The translations under genes were made by a program, and so were the position numbers. A DNA stretch of 64,000 nucleotides, taken from Megaleporinus macrocephalus. Lineage: Eukaryota > Chordata > Actinopteri > Characiformes > Anostomidae. How positions within the stretch are numbered: position 1 is the first letter of the stretch; every line of letters starts with the position of its first letter. The stretch covers positions 35,729,488-35,793,487 of the forward strand of contig CM038704.1 in assembly GCA_021613375.1 (NCBI GenBank), read 5' to 3'. Positions 52,213 through 62,060 of this stretch are shown one piece after another. The notes beneath the pieces were generated by a model, which was not told the origin of the DNA, ran no database searches, and saw nothing but the letters and a program-made list of their open reading frames with translations.

Positions 52213-52678
52213 ATGTGTCTGTGCGCGCGCTAGAAGCCAATCCTGTGATCAAAGAGAGCTTCGCCAAACAGCTCCTCCGCAGCAAGAGGCAGAAACCAGG
52301 GTACCCGGATGAGCCCATGAGGGTAAAATATAATCCAACATTATATTCCATACAACAAACATTAACGTTTAATTAGAAGAAGCTGGAATGTTCATAACAA
52401 GCCCACTTTCGTTCTTTCTCTCTTTCTTCCCCCACTCCCTCTCCTTCTCCTGCTCTCTCTCTGTCTCCTTCTCTCTCTTTCTCTCTCTTTCTTACTCTCT
52501 ATCTCCTGCTCTCTCTCTCTCACTCTCTTTCTCTTTCTCTTTATCTCTCTCCTTTCTCTAGGAGCATATGTTGTATCTGCAGCGTTTGGAGCAGAGGGCT
52601 CGTGAGACTAATCTGGAACACTGGCAGAACCCTCACTGCTTCCCGCGCTGTGACCGTAACTATGGTTACCCCGTCTGA
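50169..52678 (+). CDS. Small secreted protein, C17orf67 homologue
   Basis: Three exons, 50169-50220, 52234-52322 and 52562-52678, with GT-AG borders, join to 85 codons. Residues 1-18 form a signal peptide (MKLLSFLFCLVLLTFCTG). The mature part contains FAKQLLRSKR, PGYPDEPMR, NLEHWQNPHC and a C-terminal CDRNYGYPV. This is the pattern of the uncharacterised human C17orf67 product, and the gene lies beside dgke as in human. Two closely spaced cysteines (CFPRC) near the end may form a disulfide. The mature protein is short and basic around RSKRQK, a possible processing site. Its function is unknown. The introns are loaded with simple repeats, and the exon 2 acceptor directly follows a long GT run. 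Confidence 0.88.
50391..50426. repeat. (CT)n microsatellite
   Basis: Eighteen CT dinucleotides in intron 1 of the C17orf67 homologue. Confidence 0.97.
50530..51010. repeat. AGAACC foldback repeat, copy 3
   Basis: Several AGAACC and GGTTCT motifs with AACACATTCTCCATCAATCT and its inverse, as in the copies at 30940 and 63300. It is intronic in the C17orf67 homologue. Confidence 0.55.
51587..51769. repeat. Polypurine (GA-rich) tract
   Basis: A perfect GA run (51587-51623) followed by about 145 bp of almost pure purine on the + strand. Open frames across it encode only RERE or SLSL low-complexity chains and are not genes. Confidence 0.95.
52071..52102. repeat. (TTA)n microsatellite
   Basis: About ten TTA triplets followed by an ATATATAT run in intron 1 of the C17orf67 homologue. 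Confidence 0.95.
52145..52210. repeat. (GT)33 microsatellite beside a splice acceptor
   Basis: A perfect alternating GT run ending about 22 bp before the exon 2 acceptor of the C17orf67 homologue. It is flanked on both sides by GCGCGC, so the region alternates purine and pyrimidine for some 70 bp. Confidence 0.98.
52413..52560 (+). repeat. Long pyrimidine (CT-rich) tract leading into exon 3 acceptor
   Basis: Nearly pure CT sequence for about 150 bp ending in CTAG at the exon 3 border of the C17orf67 homologue. It would act as an unusually long polypyrimidine tract. Confidence 0.9.
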
Positions 52679-53823
52679 CCGCTCAGCATATGAGAGGGTG
52701 CGTTTATAAAAACAACATCAACAATAACAACAACAATCTTCAACATCAGGTCCTGCACTGGCATTAAATCATTAAAGAGCTCGAGACTGAACTATAATTT
52801 ACAGTTCTAGAATTTACACACAAAAACATACATACATATAATTTCCACAGTGATTCTAACATTTAAATACAAACTCAAGAGTTCCAGAATTCCTCAGAAT
52901 AAGCCCTGTTATGCTGGAAAACAGAGAAGAGCTCATTAATTCTAGAACTGAATTATATACAAAAGAGTTCTAGAATTTAAAGAAAAAACAAGCAATGCTA
53001 GACTTCAAGAATGAGACCAATGATTTAAAAACTCGGGGATGAACTCAATAATCCTAGAAATTCAAAGTGTACTTATTCGTTACTAGAATTCAAGAAGGAA
53101 TTTCTAATACATTCTAGAACATAAACAAAATGAAGATCTTTAGAACGTGTGCATGAGGTAAACGAATTCCAGAACTGAAGAGTTAACTTTCAAATTATTC
53201 TGGAGTTAGTTCAAGATTAAATAATTCTACAAATAATTCTACAGTTCTTTAGATTCTATAATTCTAGAACATTAGCGCAGGATGGCAAATAATAAAAACT
53301 CATGTTAACTCATGTGGTCTTATAAATCCGGACTTTGTTTAATGCCCAGTTTTCCAGACATTTTATTACTCTTGGGCTGAAATTCTGACACATTAATTAA
53401 TGCTGAAAAATATTTATTTATTTATATATTTGTAATTATGATATGTAAATGTATTATGTACAATTCTTCTCTTCGCGTAAAAATTCTTCAATTAACGACT
53501 GTTACTAATTAACAGAATGACCCGTGACGTGACGATCAGGAGATGGCACGCGGAGGAAATGACTTCATGATCTGACGACGAACTCTGCTCATAACCAGCG
53601 CAGAAAAAACACACCAGATTACTGCAGATTATTTTACACTAAAATAAACATAAAGTAGTCATTGAAAGTATATAAGAGTATACAACGCAGTAGAGAGCTG
53701 CATGTAGTCCCTTGTAGTCTAGTGGAGTGATAAACCTAATGTAACTCCGATAATAAATGGCTGTACTGAATGTATGTCTCGTGTTTTAAGTTAATGGGGT
53801 CTGCTTAATACGTGATCAGAAGG

Positions 53824-53868
<45 letters not shown>

Positions 53869-55795
53869 ATTCTATCTAATCTCTCTCTCTCTTTCTCTCT
53901 CTATAGACGGTTTAAATCCTGTATTTGTAATATTATATGATCGGCGGTGTGTTTTATATAGTAAACTATCAGTAAACTATATTAATTACTCAGTGTGCTG
54001 TAGCCCTATATAAGGTCAGTATGGCCATAATACTCTATATATGTTCAGTATGTTGTCTATAATTCTGTCTGTGTGTGGTCATCAAGCTGCATTAATTGCT
54101 TAATATGCTATAGGTCTATAGATAGAATGCTGTATATATGTTCAGAATTTTGTATATTTAATCAATAAGTTATATTAATTGTTTAGTATGCTGCATAGGC
54201 CTTTACAGATTTAGGGAACTGTGAGGTTTCTGTCACTCACTGTTGCGATACACCGGTTATTTTAAAAACGCTTTATTTATTTATTTACATTTATTTATTT
54301 ATTTATTTAATATCGGTTACGTTTTGATTTATTAATTTATTTCTATATATATCTACTAACTTTTAACCAATAGATTAGCATGTAGACATACCGGCCTAAA
54401 CAAATACTAAAAGTAAATATTAAGAGTTGATGTATAAATATCTATAGTATGTCCGTTACTTAAGTCGTGGAAATAGTTTAGAATATTTAATCGGTAATGA
54501 AAAAAAAATCCGATAAAAATATTTTATATTTTATAACAAAAACAGGTAATTTGTATAAAGTTTTCTGGATGCAAAAATGTACATTCGTATTTACAGAAAG
54601 TCAAATGATTCAATTCATTATCGCGCCTCTCTTTAAGCAAATAAGGGACAAAATAAACGTATAAAAACGAAAGATTTTATTTGATGAAGCTACACGTGAC
54701 TCCCACAAATTAGATGTGAATTTTCAGCACTCGCGTGTTAATCACTCTCTGGGTAAAAAGTGACGTACGGGGCCTCAAAAAACTAACTTCACAGAAGCAG
54801 ACAAAAACCTTCTCTACTGCTAATGAGAGTTCATGTGAGCAGATTCTGGAGCGTGTCTGTTTGTTCGGTTAGCGTGAAATGTTCACATAGCTGTTGAGCT
54901 CAAAAGGAGAGAACGACAGGCCTAAAAATCGGGGAGAAAAAAACAAAACGAAATATGACTTTGTATGGACAGCGTGCATATGTGCTAAGACTGACTTTAT
55001 AAACATGTAAAAAATGCTTTGCACCACTACTACAGCTTAATATAGTTATATCAAGAAATCGTCACTGGGTGAAACTGAATTGAGTTGAATTAAATTGAAT
55101 CGAAAATGGGAATGCACCAAAAAATCTCCTTTTCCCATATATCTATTTTTTAATCTTAATATATTGCTACATAATGCATTTCAATAAAGCTCATGGAGTA
55201 AACTAGGAACCTATGAGGCTCTTTAAATATGGTGCTTTCATTTATCAAAGTCTGTGATAGGTCAGGATGCTCACAGCATACATTTAGCAACTGGTTGAAA
55301 GCCAATTTGCATATTAACATGTTCTGTGTAATATGAATCCAAAGCAATACATTGTGCAGTATTAGTATAGTATAAACACATGAACATGTAAGTAACTATG
55401 TTGCAACTGTAATGCACCTTTTCAAGCAATGCCAGAATATTAATAAACATTAATTAGACAGACACTGGAAACACAGAAGCTTAATATATTTAGTATACGA
55501 TTTCTCATATAAATTTTGTCTATTTTACACTAAGCAGCTCTGGGAGCCAAACGTCCGCATATAAACACAACTGTTAGCTCAGCGTCTCTCTAGTGCATGC
55601 AATTCTCTGTCAGTCCATCAGCCGAGTTCATCCACAGCTTCTTCATGACAGTTAAATACAAGTTTCAGTGTCTAACACAGAATACAGAATAAAATCTTTT
55701 TTATATTACAGAACATTTTCATACATGAATTATGAAAAACAGAGCAGAAACTCTACGTATAGTTTATATGTGTGTGTTTGTGTGTAGGGTTAAAG
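52679..55795. other. Intergenic region with 3' ends of the C17orf67 homologue and cbx8
   Basis: The two genes converge. ATTAAA occurs at 52763 and 52771 and AATAAA at 53291, all candidate polyadenylation signals for the C17orf67 homologue. Imperfect TCTAGAA/TTCTAGAA motifs recur between 52800 and 53280. A CTAT microsatellite lies at 53824-53869. No other gene was seen. Confidence 0.5.
53824..53869. repeat. (CTAT)n microsatellite
   Basis: About eleven CTAT tetramers followed by a CT-rich tail. Confidence 0.97.
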
Positions 55796-57955
55796 TCATC
55801 TCTTGTCTTTAAAAAAGCCTTCATCTGTGCTGCTCTCCTTAATAGTCACAGTCAAAAAATTTGTGGTCACATCCGTGACGATGATCTTCTCCACACTGCT
55901 AAAGCAGGGGCTCCATGCATCCTCGTCGTCTTCCTCTTCTTCTTCTGGCTCACCGAGTATCCGTGCCACAGGGATTTTGGCAATGAGAGTGGGCTTCTGC
56001 TGCTGCAGCCTGCCCACTGGGTCCACGGCCTTGAATGCTCGGTGATGGCTGAGGTGTTTAAGGTGCTTTAGGTGCTTGCGGTGCAAATGGCTTAAATGCT
56101 CTCTAGTCCTGCCGTCTTGCAAGTCCATGGCTGTTCTGCTCCAGTCCATCGACGAGACCATCCTGTGGGGTTTGTAGGGGTAGGTCTGGTGCCTGTGGGA
56201 CATTTTCATAGCTCTTGGCTCAGAGCACCTGTCCTCACTGTCCTCATCGTCCTCGCCCAGTTCAAGTCGTGCCATTTTGGACGGTATGCCAGACATAGAC
56301 TCCTCTGCAGTCATCTTCGCCTGGTCTGGATGCAGCAGGCTGCTTGGATAGCCATCTTTGAAGCGAAGTTTGGGCTTGCGGCCTCTTTTTTTGGGCGTGT
56401 GGATGAAGTCGTCAGAGACAGGCCTAGGTGAGAGATGTTCTCGGGGAGGTTCTGGAGGTGGGAGCCGTACGCTCTCGCCTCTGTTCACCGTGCTAGGAGG
56501 AAAGATAGTTGGGACGACAGCTCGCAGGCCCTCTCTGGACCTGGGGGAAGCCAGAGGTTCTGGGCTGGGGTAGGTGACACGGATGCTCCGTGAAGACTCA
56601 CCCCTGAAGTCATAGGACCTGGTGTTGGCTTTCGCTTGGGCCTGTGAAACAACATAAGGAACATATATATGAGTTGGACATAAGTATGCACCATATAAAC
56701 ACTTTTAAGCAGAGGTTCATTCAAACAATAAGGACATCATATAAATAAATTGTAATTTATTGTTTGTAATGGGTTAGACCAAACAGGGGCAGTCAAACCT
56801 CCATGTGTTGTGATACCTCACACCACAACTCGTTGGCACTCCGGCACACAATATTCATACTCATGCCAGAAAAGGTGGATATTCTGGTATTCTTGGCAAA
56901 TTAAATAACATATGCAATATTATACAGAAAAATCACAGTTAGTGATACCACAACCTGAAACATAGTCTTAACCTTCACCCTGATCCTATGCCTAAGTCCA
57001 ACCCTAATCAGAGTTTCATCAAATTTATTCATAATTTGAAAATTTGTAGATCCTCTGGGGTGGGGGTAGTTGGCCCAATGACAGTCCATTTAAACCCAGT
57101 TTATTGTTTTATAGGTGACAAAAGCACTAGGGCTACGCATACCAACCTTCATCAGAAAGGTTTTGAGCTTGGGTCCTCTCTTCTTGGGTCCAAACAGCTC
57201 CCTCTCACGCTCCCTGCAAAGGCAGCAACAGCCATTTGAGACCTAATGAAGCACTGGCAGCCCAGCGAGGGGCACAAACAAGGCTCCGATGGCATGCATG
57301 CATGCATGCACGAGGGGGCGGAGTGGGGTGGGTGGTGTGCGCGGGGGTGGGGGGGTTTGCTTAACAGCATGCAAACACATGCACATTACCTCTCTTCGAA
57401 AGCGGCGAAGAGGCGAGAATCCAGGATGTTTTCTTCAGGTTCCCATGTGCTGTACCTGCAGAGAGCAATATAGTGATAATCACAGCAATAATAACTGACA
57501 GCGGTTCAATCTGATTTCACGCTGGCATGGCTAGCACGGAGCGATGCAGTTGCCCCTTCCAAGCTTTACACAGACTCCCAGCGCGTGATTTTGAGCCCTT
57601 GTGTGTGCAGAAGGGGTTTGCTTTTGACAGCCATTGTTGGCGCTGTTTAAGTGGAGCTAACTCGGCTAGCCGCTCGGCTCGACTACCGTTTGTACTCACT
57701 TGGGTGACCAACCCTTCCATTTCACCAGATACTCCATCCGACCCTGCACAGACACAGACACACCGAGCGCGAGGGTTAGCGCGAGAGAGCTGCTGCGATG
57801 ACAAACAGCGAGCGTCAAAAAAGAATAGAACCAACGGCAAATGTTTACGTTTGTGCACTGTTTTAACCCTCTCTTTTTACACGTACCCGTCGTATCCGGC
57901 GCTTAATGATCGACTCGGCCGCGAAAACCCTCTCGCCGACGGCAGACAGCTCCAT
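55796..57955 (-). CDS. cbx8: Chromobox protein 8 (Polycomb repressive complex 1 subunit)
   Basis: Five minus-strand exons, 57887-57955, 57700-57743, 57390-57455, 57147-57213 and 55796-56641, join in phase to 363 codons (human CBX8 is 389). The chromodomain (about 10-60) starts [13 protein letters not shown] and keeps the aromatic cage F11, W32 and W35 that reads trimethylated H3K27. Basic AT-hook-like motifs follow: KKRGPKLK at 68-75 and KKRGRKPK at 164-171. The C-terminal Polycomb box (about 307-355) contains VARILG and [16 protein letters not shown] and binds RING1. Ending in GFFKDKR sets it apart from CBX2 and CBX4. It acts in nuclear gene silencing. A lysine/histidine/leucine repeat (KHLKHLKHL) and an acidic run (EEEEEDDED) lie between. 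Which teleost paralogue (a or b) cannot be told from this window. Confidence 0.94.
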
Positions 57956-58300
57956 GTTTACCTCCCTCTGTCTGTCTATCTGTCTCTCTGTCCCTCCCTC
58001 ACTCTCCGTCCGACCGTTAGCTCGCACAGCAGCTAGCAGCGAGCTGGCCGTGTACGCCTCTCTCTCTCTCTATCTGTCTCACACTATGTGTAAGTCTCTC
58101 TCTCTCTCTCACACACACACGCTCACCCTGCCTCTCGCCTCAGAATTCCAGGCAGCCCATAATACTCCGTCTTACGCGGGACAGACGTCATCGCGTTCGC
58201 CGGCGCGTTGCCGTAGCACCGCTGGCGGCGGACCCGTTTTCGAGCCGTTCATTGGTCCTCTGCTGTTGCTAGGCGCCCGCCGGTTGCTTAGCGAAGAGGA
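57956..58300 (-). promoter_or_regulatory. cbx8 5' region and probable promoter
   Basis: Directly upstream of the cbx8 ATG lies a CT-rich tract (57961-58122; GAGA on the sense strand). Beyond it is a CpG-rich patch with GACGTCATCGCG, an inverted CCAAT (ATTGG at about 58252) and GTTGCTAGGCGCCC (about 58265). This fits a CpG-island promoter for the minus-strand gene. The start site is not visible. Confidence 0.5.
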
Positions 58301-59462
58301 AAAATGCTAATTTTTCTCTATCTGTCTGTTCAGCTGAAGTTGTTGACAGCGCGCATTTTAATCCACACATTTACCCTAAATTTTGAACATTTAATATCAA
58401 AAAGTTCTCAAAAAGCAAAACGCTAATACTTAAGGTTTATCCACAAGCAAAACAGGGGATGAGCGATATACAGATTTTTATTTGATCATATTTATTTGAA
58501 CACGCTAACTTTCCAAGTTAGCCAGTTAGCCAAATGCTGTTTACATTTTTTTTTCTATAAAAAAAACAGTTTTCAATAACTTGTTATTTGGTGTGGGAAG
58601 ACACAGTAACCCGTAAAATACGCCAAAAGGTTGTTTCAATCTGTAAAGGTCTTTATGACATACAGGTCTTTTATTCCGTGTTAAGACCATTTCTGAAAGC
58701 TAACGCTCATTATGATCTCTGAACTTCTCCGGCGGTGCGACAATAAATAAAAAAAAGAATGACTCATTTCAGAAATGTGAAGAACAGCAGGATCATGATG
58801 CTCAAGCAGCCAATTTGGTGTAACCCGAGGAGCGTCTCAGAATTTCCCCACCGATGTTCTCTTCTTTTATGTTTTTTTTTGACTGGTTTATGTTTTCAGA
58901 CCTCATCCGCCTAGCAACTAGTGACCAGCTGATAAGTTGCGTCACAGGAAAACAAGTAAAACAAATGTCAAGGAAATGTCAAGAAATGAGTCAGACTTTT
59001 GGGAACCGCAAACATGTATTATTAATATATACTGATCTAATCATAAATAAACACAACAAGAGTCTCAAATCATGCAAACTGGTTCTTACTGGCATTACTC
59101 AATAAAACTTGAAACGAAATGTGGCTCTTCAGACTCCAGACACACAACAGCAGCACATTATACAGGACTGCTGATACATGTCAGAGTGTATAATATATAA
59201 TAATATATGCCAAAGGCCATTAATACAGATCAGAAAATATATCGGGATACAACACATACGTACATATATACATTTATATACTCGAGTTCAATCTGTAACC
59301 TAAAGACAGTTACAATGACATAATTATTACTATTATTATTTTATGGTATTTTATTATAATTGTAAATGTTATATCTATGGTTGGATGGACAATGTAATAA
59401 TAATAATAATAATAATAATAAGAAGAAGAATAATAATAATAATTATTATTATTATTATTATT

Positions 59463-59499
<37 letters not shown>

Positions 59500-60100
59500 T
59501 TATTATTATAGCTAAAATAAACATTACAACTGTAATTATATAAGTAAAAATGTAAGAACATAATTAATAATATAGATTTAATAATATAAAACATGATAAA
59601 AGCATAGTTTTTGTAATAATTTTAGTTTCAAAAATGCATTTAAAATAATTATAATATAATATAATAACTTACTATAAAAAAATAGTTCAACAAATGAGGT
59701 ATAGAAAAAAAAGAGTATGAAAATAAATTTAAATATATGGGGTTACAGAGCTTCTGTAACTGGTCCGAATGAGCTGATAAAGGACTGCAGGACTGTGCTC
59801 AGTTTAGAAGAAATTAGTGAGATTCATCACTGTCCAGGCGTGATGAGTAAGTATAACTGACCAGCTGCTCCTGAGCTTTTCTTTTGACCTAAACAGCATT
59901 TATTCGTTAATTTAAAAACAAACATGTTTGCATATAATTATTAGTCCAATCCAATAGGCTATATTCCCTTATAATAAAATTCTATCATTTTATACATCTG
60001 AACAATCTGAATATCTGATATTTTATTACTTGTTAGATTTAAAAAGACATTTTCCGGATTATTATCACTATTAATAAACATTTAATAACCTCATTTTTTT
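58301..60100. other. Gene-free interval upstream of cbx8
   Basis: AT-rich DNA with no frame resembling a gene. The only marked structure is the TAA/TTA palindrome at 59394-59499. Confidence 0.55.
59394..59499. repeat. (TAA)n-(TTA)n-(TAA)n palindromic microsatellite
   Basis: TAA triplets, a short AGAAGAAG interruption and more TAA, then TTA triplets and again TAA. The adjoining TAA and TTA blocks are mutually inverted and can fold as a hairpin. Frames through it are low complexity only. Confidence 0.95.
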
Positions 60101-60109
60101 CAAGCTTGG

Positions 60110-60560
60110 GTATAAAGCAGCGTTAGCGCGGTCAGAACGTTTAATGAACAGGTGGCGTTTGATGTGGGAGGAAGTGAGCTGCTCGGCTCGCGGAAGATCC
60201 AGTGGCGCGCAAATTAAAGGATTTTAGAAGGTTGGCCGTGCATTATTCTAGAGTTCCCTTCTGGAAAAAATAAATGAGTGCAAAGCAGAGCTCTGTCATG
60301 TCCAGAACGGCGCCGGCCAGAGTATTTCAATAAGCTTGAGCCAAGCCTCTATTTAGAACGCAGTGGACACGCAGGCTCAGTAGCCTAGATTACAACGCGG
60401 TCGTATGTCCACACGCGCGAACCCTGCGTTCTAGGCAGCGTTCCAGAGCTCGAGCTGGTGCAGCAGAGAGCAGGCAACCGTGCTGTTCAGCGCAGCGATT
60501 GGTCGGTTAGGTAAGCGCTCACTTGCGCGCGCGGTCGAGCTGTAAGATGATTATTGGCTC
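60110..60560. promoter_or_regulatory. CpG-rich island-like segment, about 2.2 kb upstream of cbx8
   Basis: GC and CpG content rise sharply against AT-rich flanks (GGCGCGC, ACACGCGCGAACC, GCGCGCGCGG). ATTGG, an inverted CCAAT, occurs at about 60500 and again at about 60555. It could be a promoter or enhancer, for cbx8 or for a gene beyond the right edge. No coding frame is visible. Confidence 0.35.
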
Positions 60561-61185
60561 ACTAGTCTCTGGGAGCAGCAGCAGATTTTTTTTGAAAACG
60601 GAAATAAGTAATGAGCTGTCAGCCACTACTGATTGTTGGTTGTTTATAAAAATAAATCTAAATAAATTATTTATTATAAATAAATTATTCTAATTATTAT
60701 TGGTCACGTTAGTTAGACTAAATGTGTGGGTTTTTAATGTATTTTTAATGTTGTTTTTTTAACTGTAATACTTATGGTCAGCTGATTTGTGTTCTAGGCT
60801 ATAAACTGGAATTATGTCATTGCGTTAATATGCAGTCCTTTTCAGAGTTCTAAAAAGGGCGCTGTATAGACTTTGGACAACCTTGACAAGTCTTGAAAAG
60901 AAAAAGACTTAGTGAACGAAATAATAGCTAAAATCAAGCAAATTTTTTTACATTTTCTTAGACCTACGCCTTGTAACCCGTATGCATTCAGTTTGGGGCT
61001 GAAGATCAGCTGAGTACATTTGACCAGGTTAAATACATTCACTTATGAAGGGAAATTCCTTCTGGACGATTTTATGTACATATTAATACGTGTGCATCAC
61101 TTACAGTCCATATTTCATTCTAATAAAAATAATTATGCTACCAAACATTTATGAAAACAAAATGTGTGTGTAATTGAGTGTTTTG

Positions 61186-61334
61186 TGAAATGGTTGAGAT
61201 GTCTTTATATGGGTCACTATGTCCACACCACAAATACAGATATTGTATGTATAGTTAATACTTTCCTGCTATTTATATGTAACGTTGATAGTAATGAATC
61301 TAGAAACAAGGCTTGTCTATCTAGCCATCTAGCC

Positions 61335-61394
<60 letters not shown>

Positions 61395-61555
61395 CAGTCA
61401 AACTATTTCACATCTGCATGCGAGCTTTAGGTACCAGTGGACGTCTGGTTCCAATCACTGCCACTGTGAAAAATTCTGACGGGCAAGTTTCTCTAAAACC
61501 GGACAATTTTACAGCAAGCCACCTCGAGCGACTTCGTTTACATCTCAGCCATTTC
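61186..61555 (+). repeat. Dispersed repeat, copy 4, with internal (CTAT)n
   Basis: The left end has GAAATGGTTGAGATGT and CACTATGTCCACACCACAAA. The right end has ACGTCTGGTTCCAATCACTG and GTTTACATCTCAGCCATTTC, the inverse of the left edge. A long CTAT microsatellite occupies its middle. Confidence 0.6.
61334..61394. repeat. (CTAT)n microsatellite
   Basis: About fifteen uninterrupted CTAT tetramers inside the dispersed repeat. Confidence 0.97.
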
Positions 61556-61849
61556 ATTATTTTAAATTTTATGAATGAATGTAGAATTCCTCTTTAACGC
61601 ATTGACTGATGATGGCTATGATTTGTAATGCAGGGTACAGGCTGGCACACAAAAACCGATGTTCCGTTTTAAAAGAACCCGTTTAGGATGATGAGTTGAC
61701 GTCGAGTGCTGCTCTCCGAAATCAAGCCGTAATGTGGACCGAGTCGGAGGAAGCCATTTTCTATGTGAGCCAGCCTCGGTGCGCTGAAACCGCAGCAGTC
61801 TGAGAGGAAATGGTTGATGAGTAAAAGCCACTGCGCTGAGTGTGACACC

Positions 61850-62060
61850 TCTCTCAGAGCTTCCTAAAACGACACCCTCGGCGGCTCACGCGGGCTTTTT
61901 ATTTCGCGGCTTCTGGTTGGGCTCGCGCGCTGCTAACGCTGCTAATGCGTCTTTCTGCCTCTGACAGAGAGAGCCGTTACAGCCGGCGCCATTTTGACTG
62001 CCGAAATGCGGAGAGTGCAGCGGATAAAACGTCGCACTTCAGACGCCTTCCTTCAGTCAA
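61850..62060. promoter_or_regulatory. Second CpG-rich segment with a YY1-like site
   Basis: GC-rich sequence with CACGCGGGC, TTTCGCGGC and CTCGCGCGC. GGCGCCATTTTGACTG at about 61985 reads CAAAATGGCGCC on the minus strand, close to the YY1 core AAAATGGCG. It may be a promoter or regulatory element; no gene was recognised next to it. Confidence 0.3.

Noticed and set aside
51997..52376. Open frames with CVCVCV runs
   Set aside because: A product of the (GT)33 repeat. Only the part from 52234 is real coding sequence, in the frame set by splicing.
57527..58036. 169-residue + strand open frame
   Set aside because: Lies antisense over cbx8 exons 1-2 and its introns. The minus strand has chromodomain homology, while this frame has none.
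59310..59594. Open frames rich in Ile/Asn/Tyr
   Set aside because: Translations of TAA/TTA microsatellites only.
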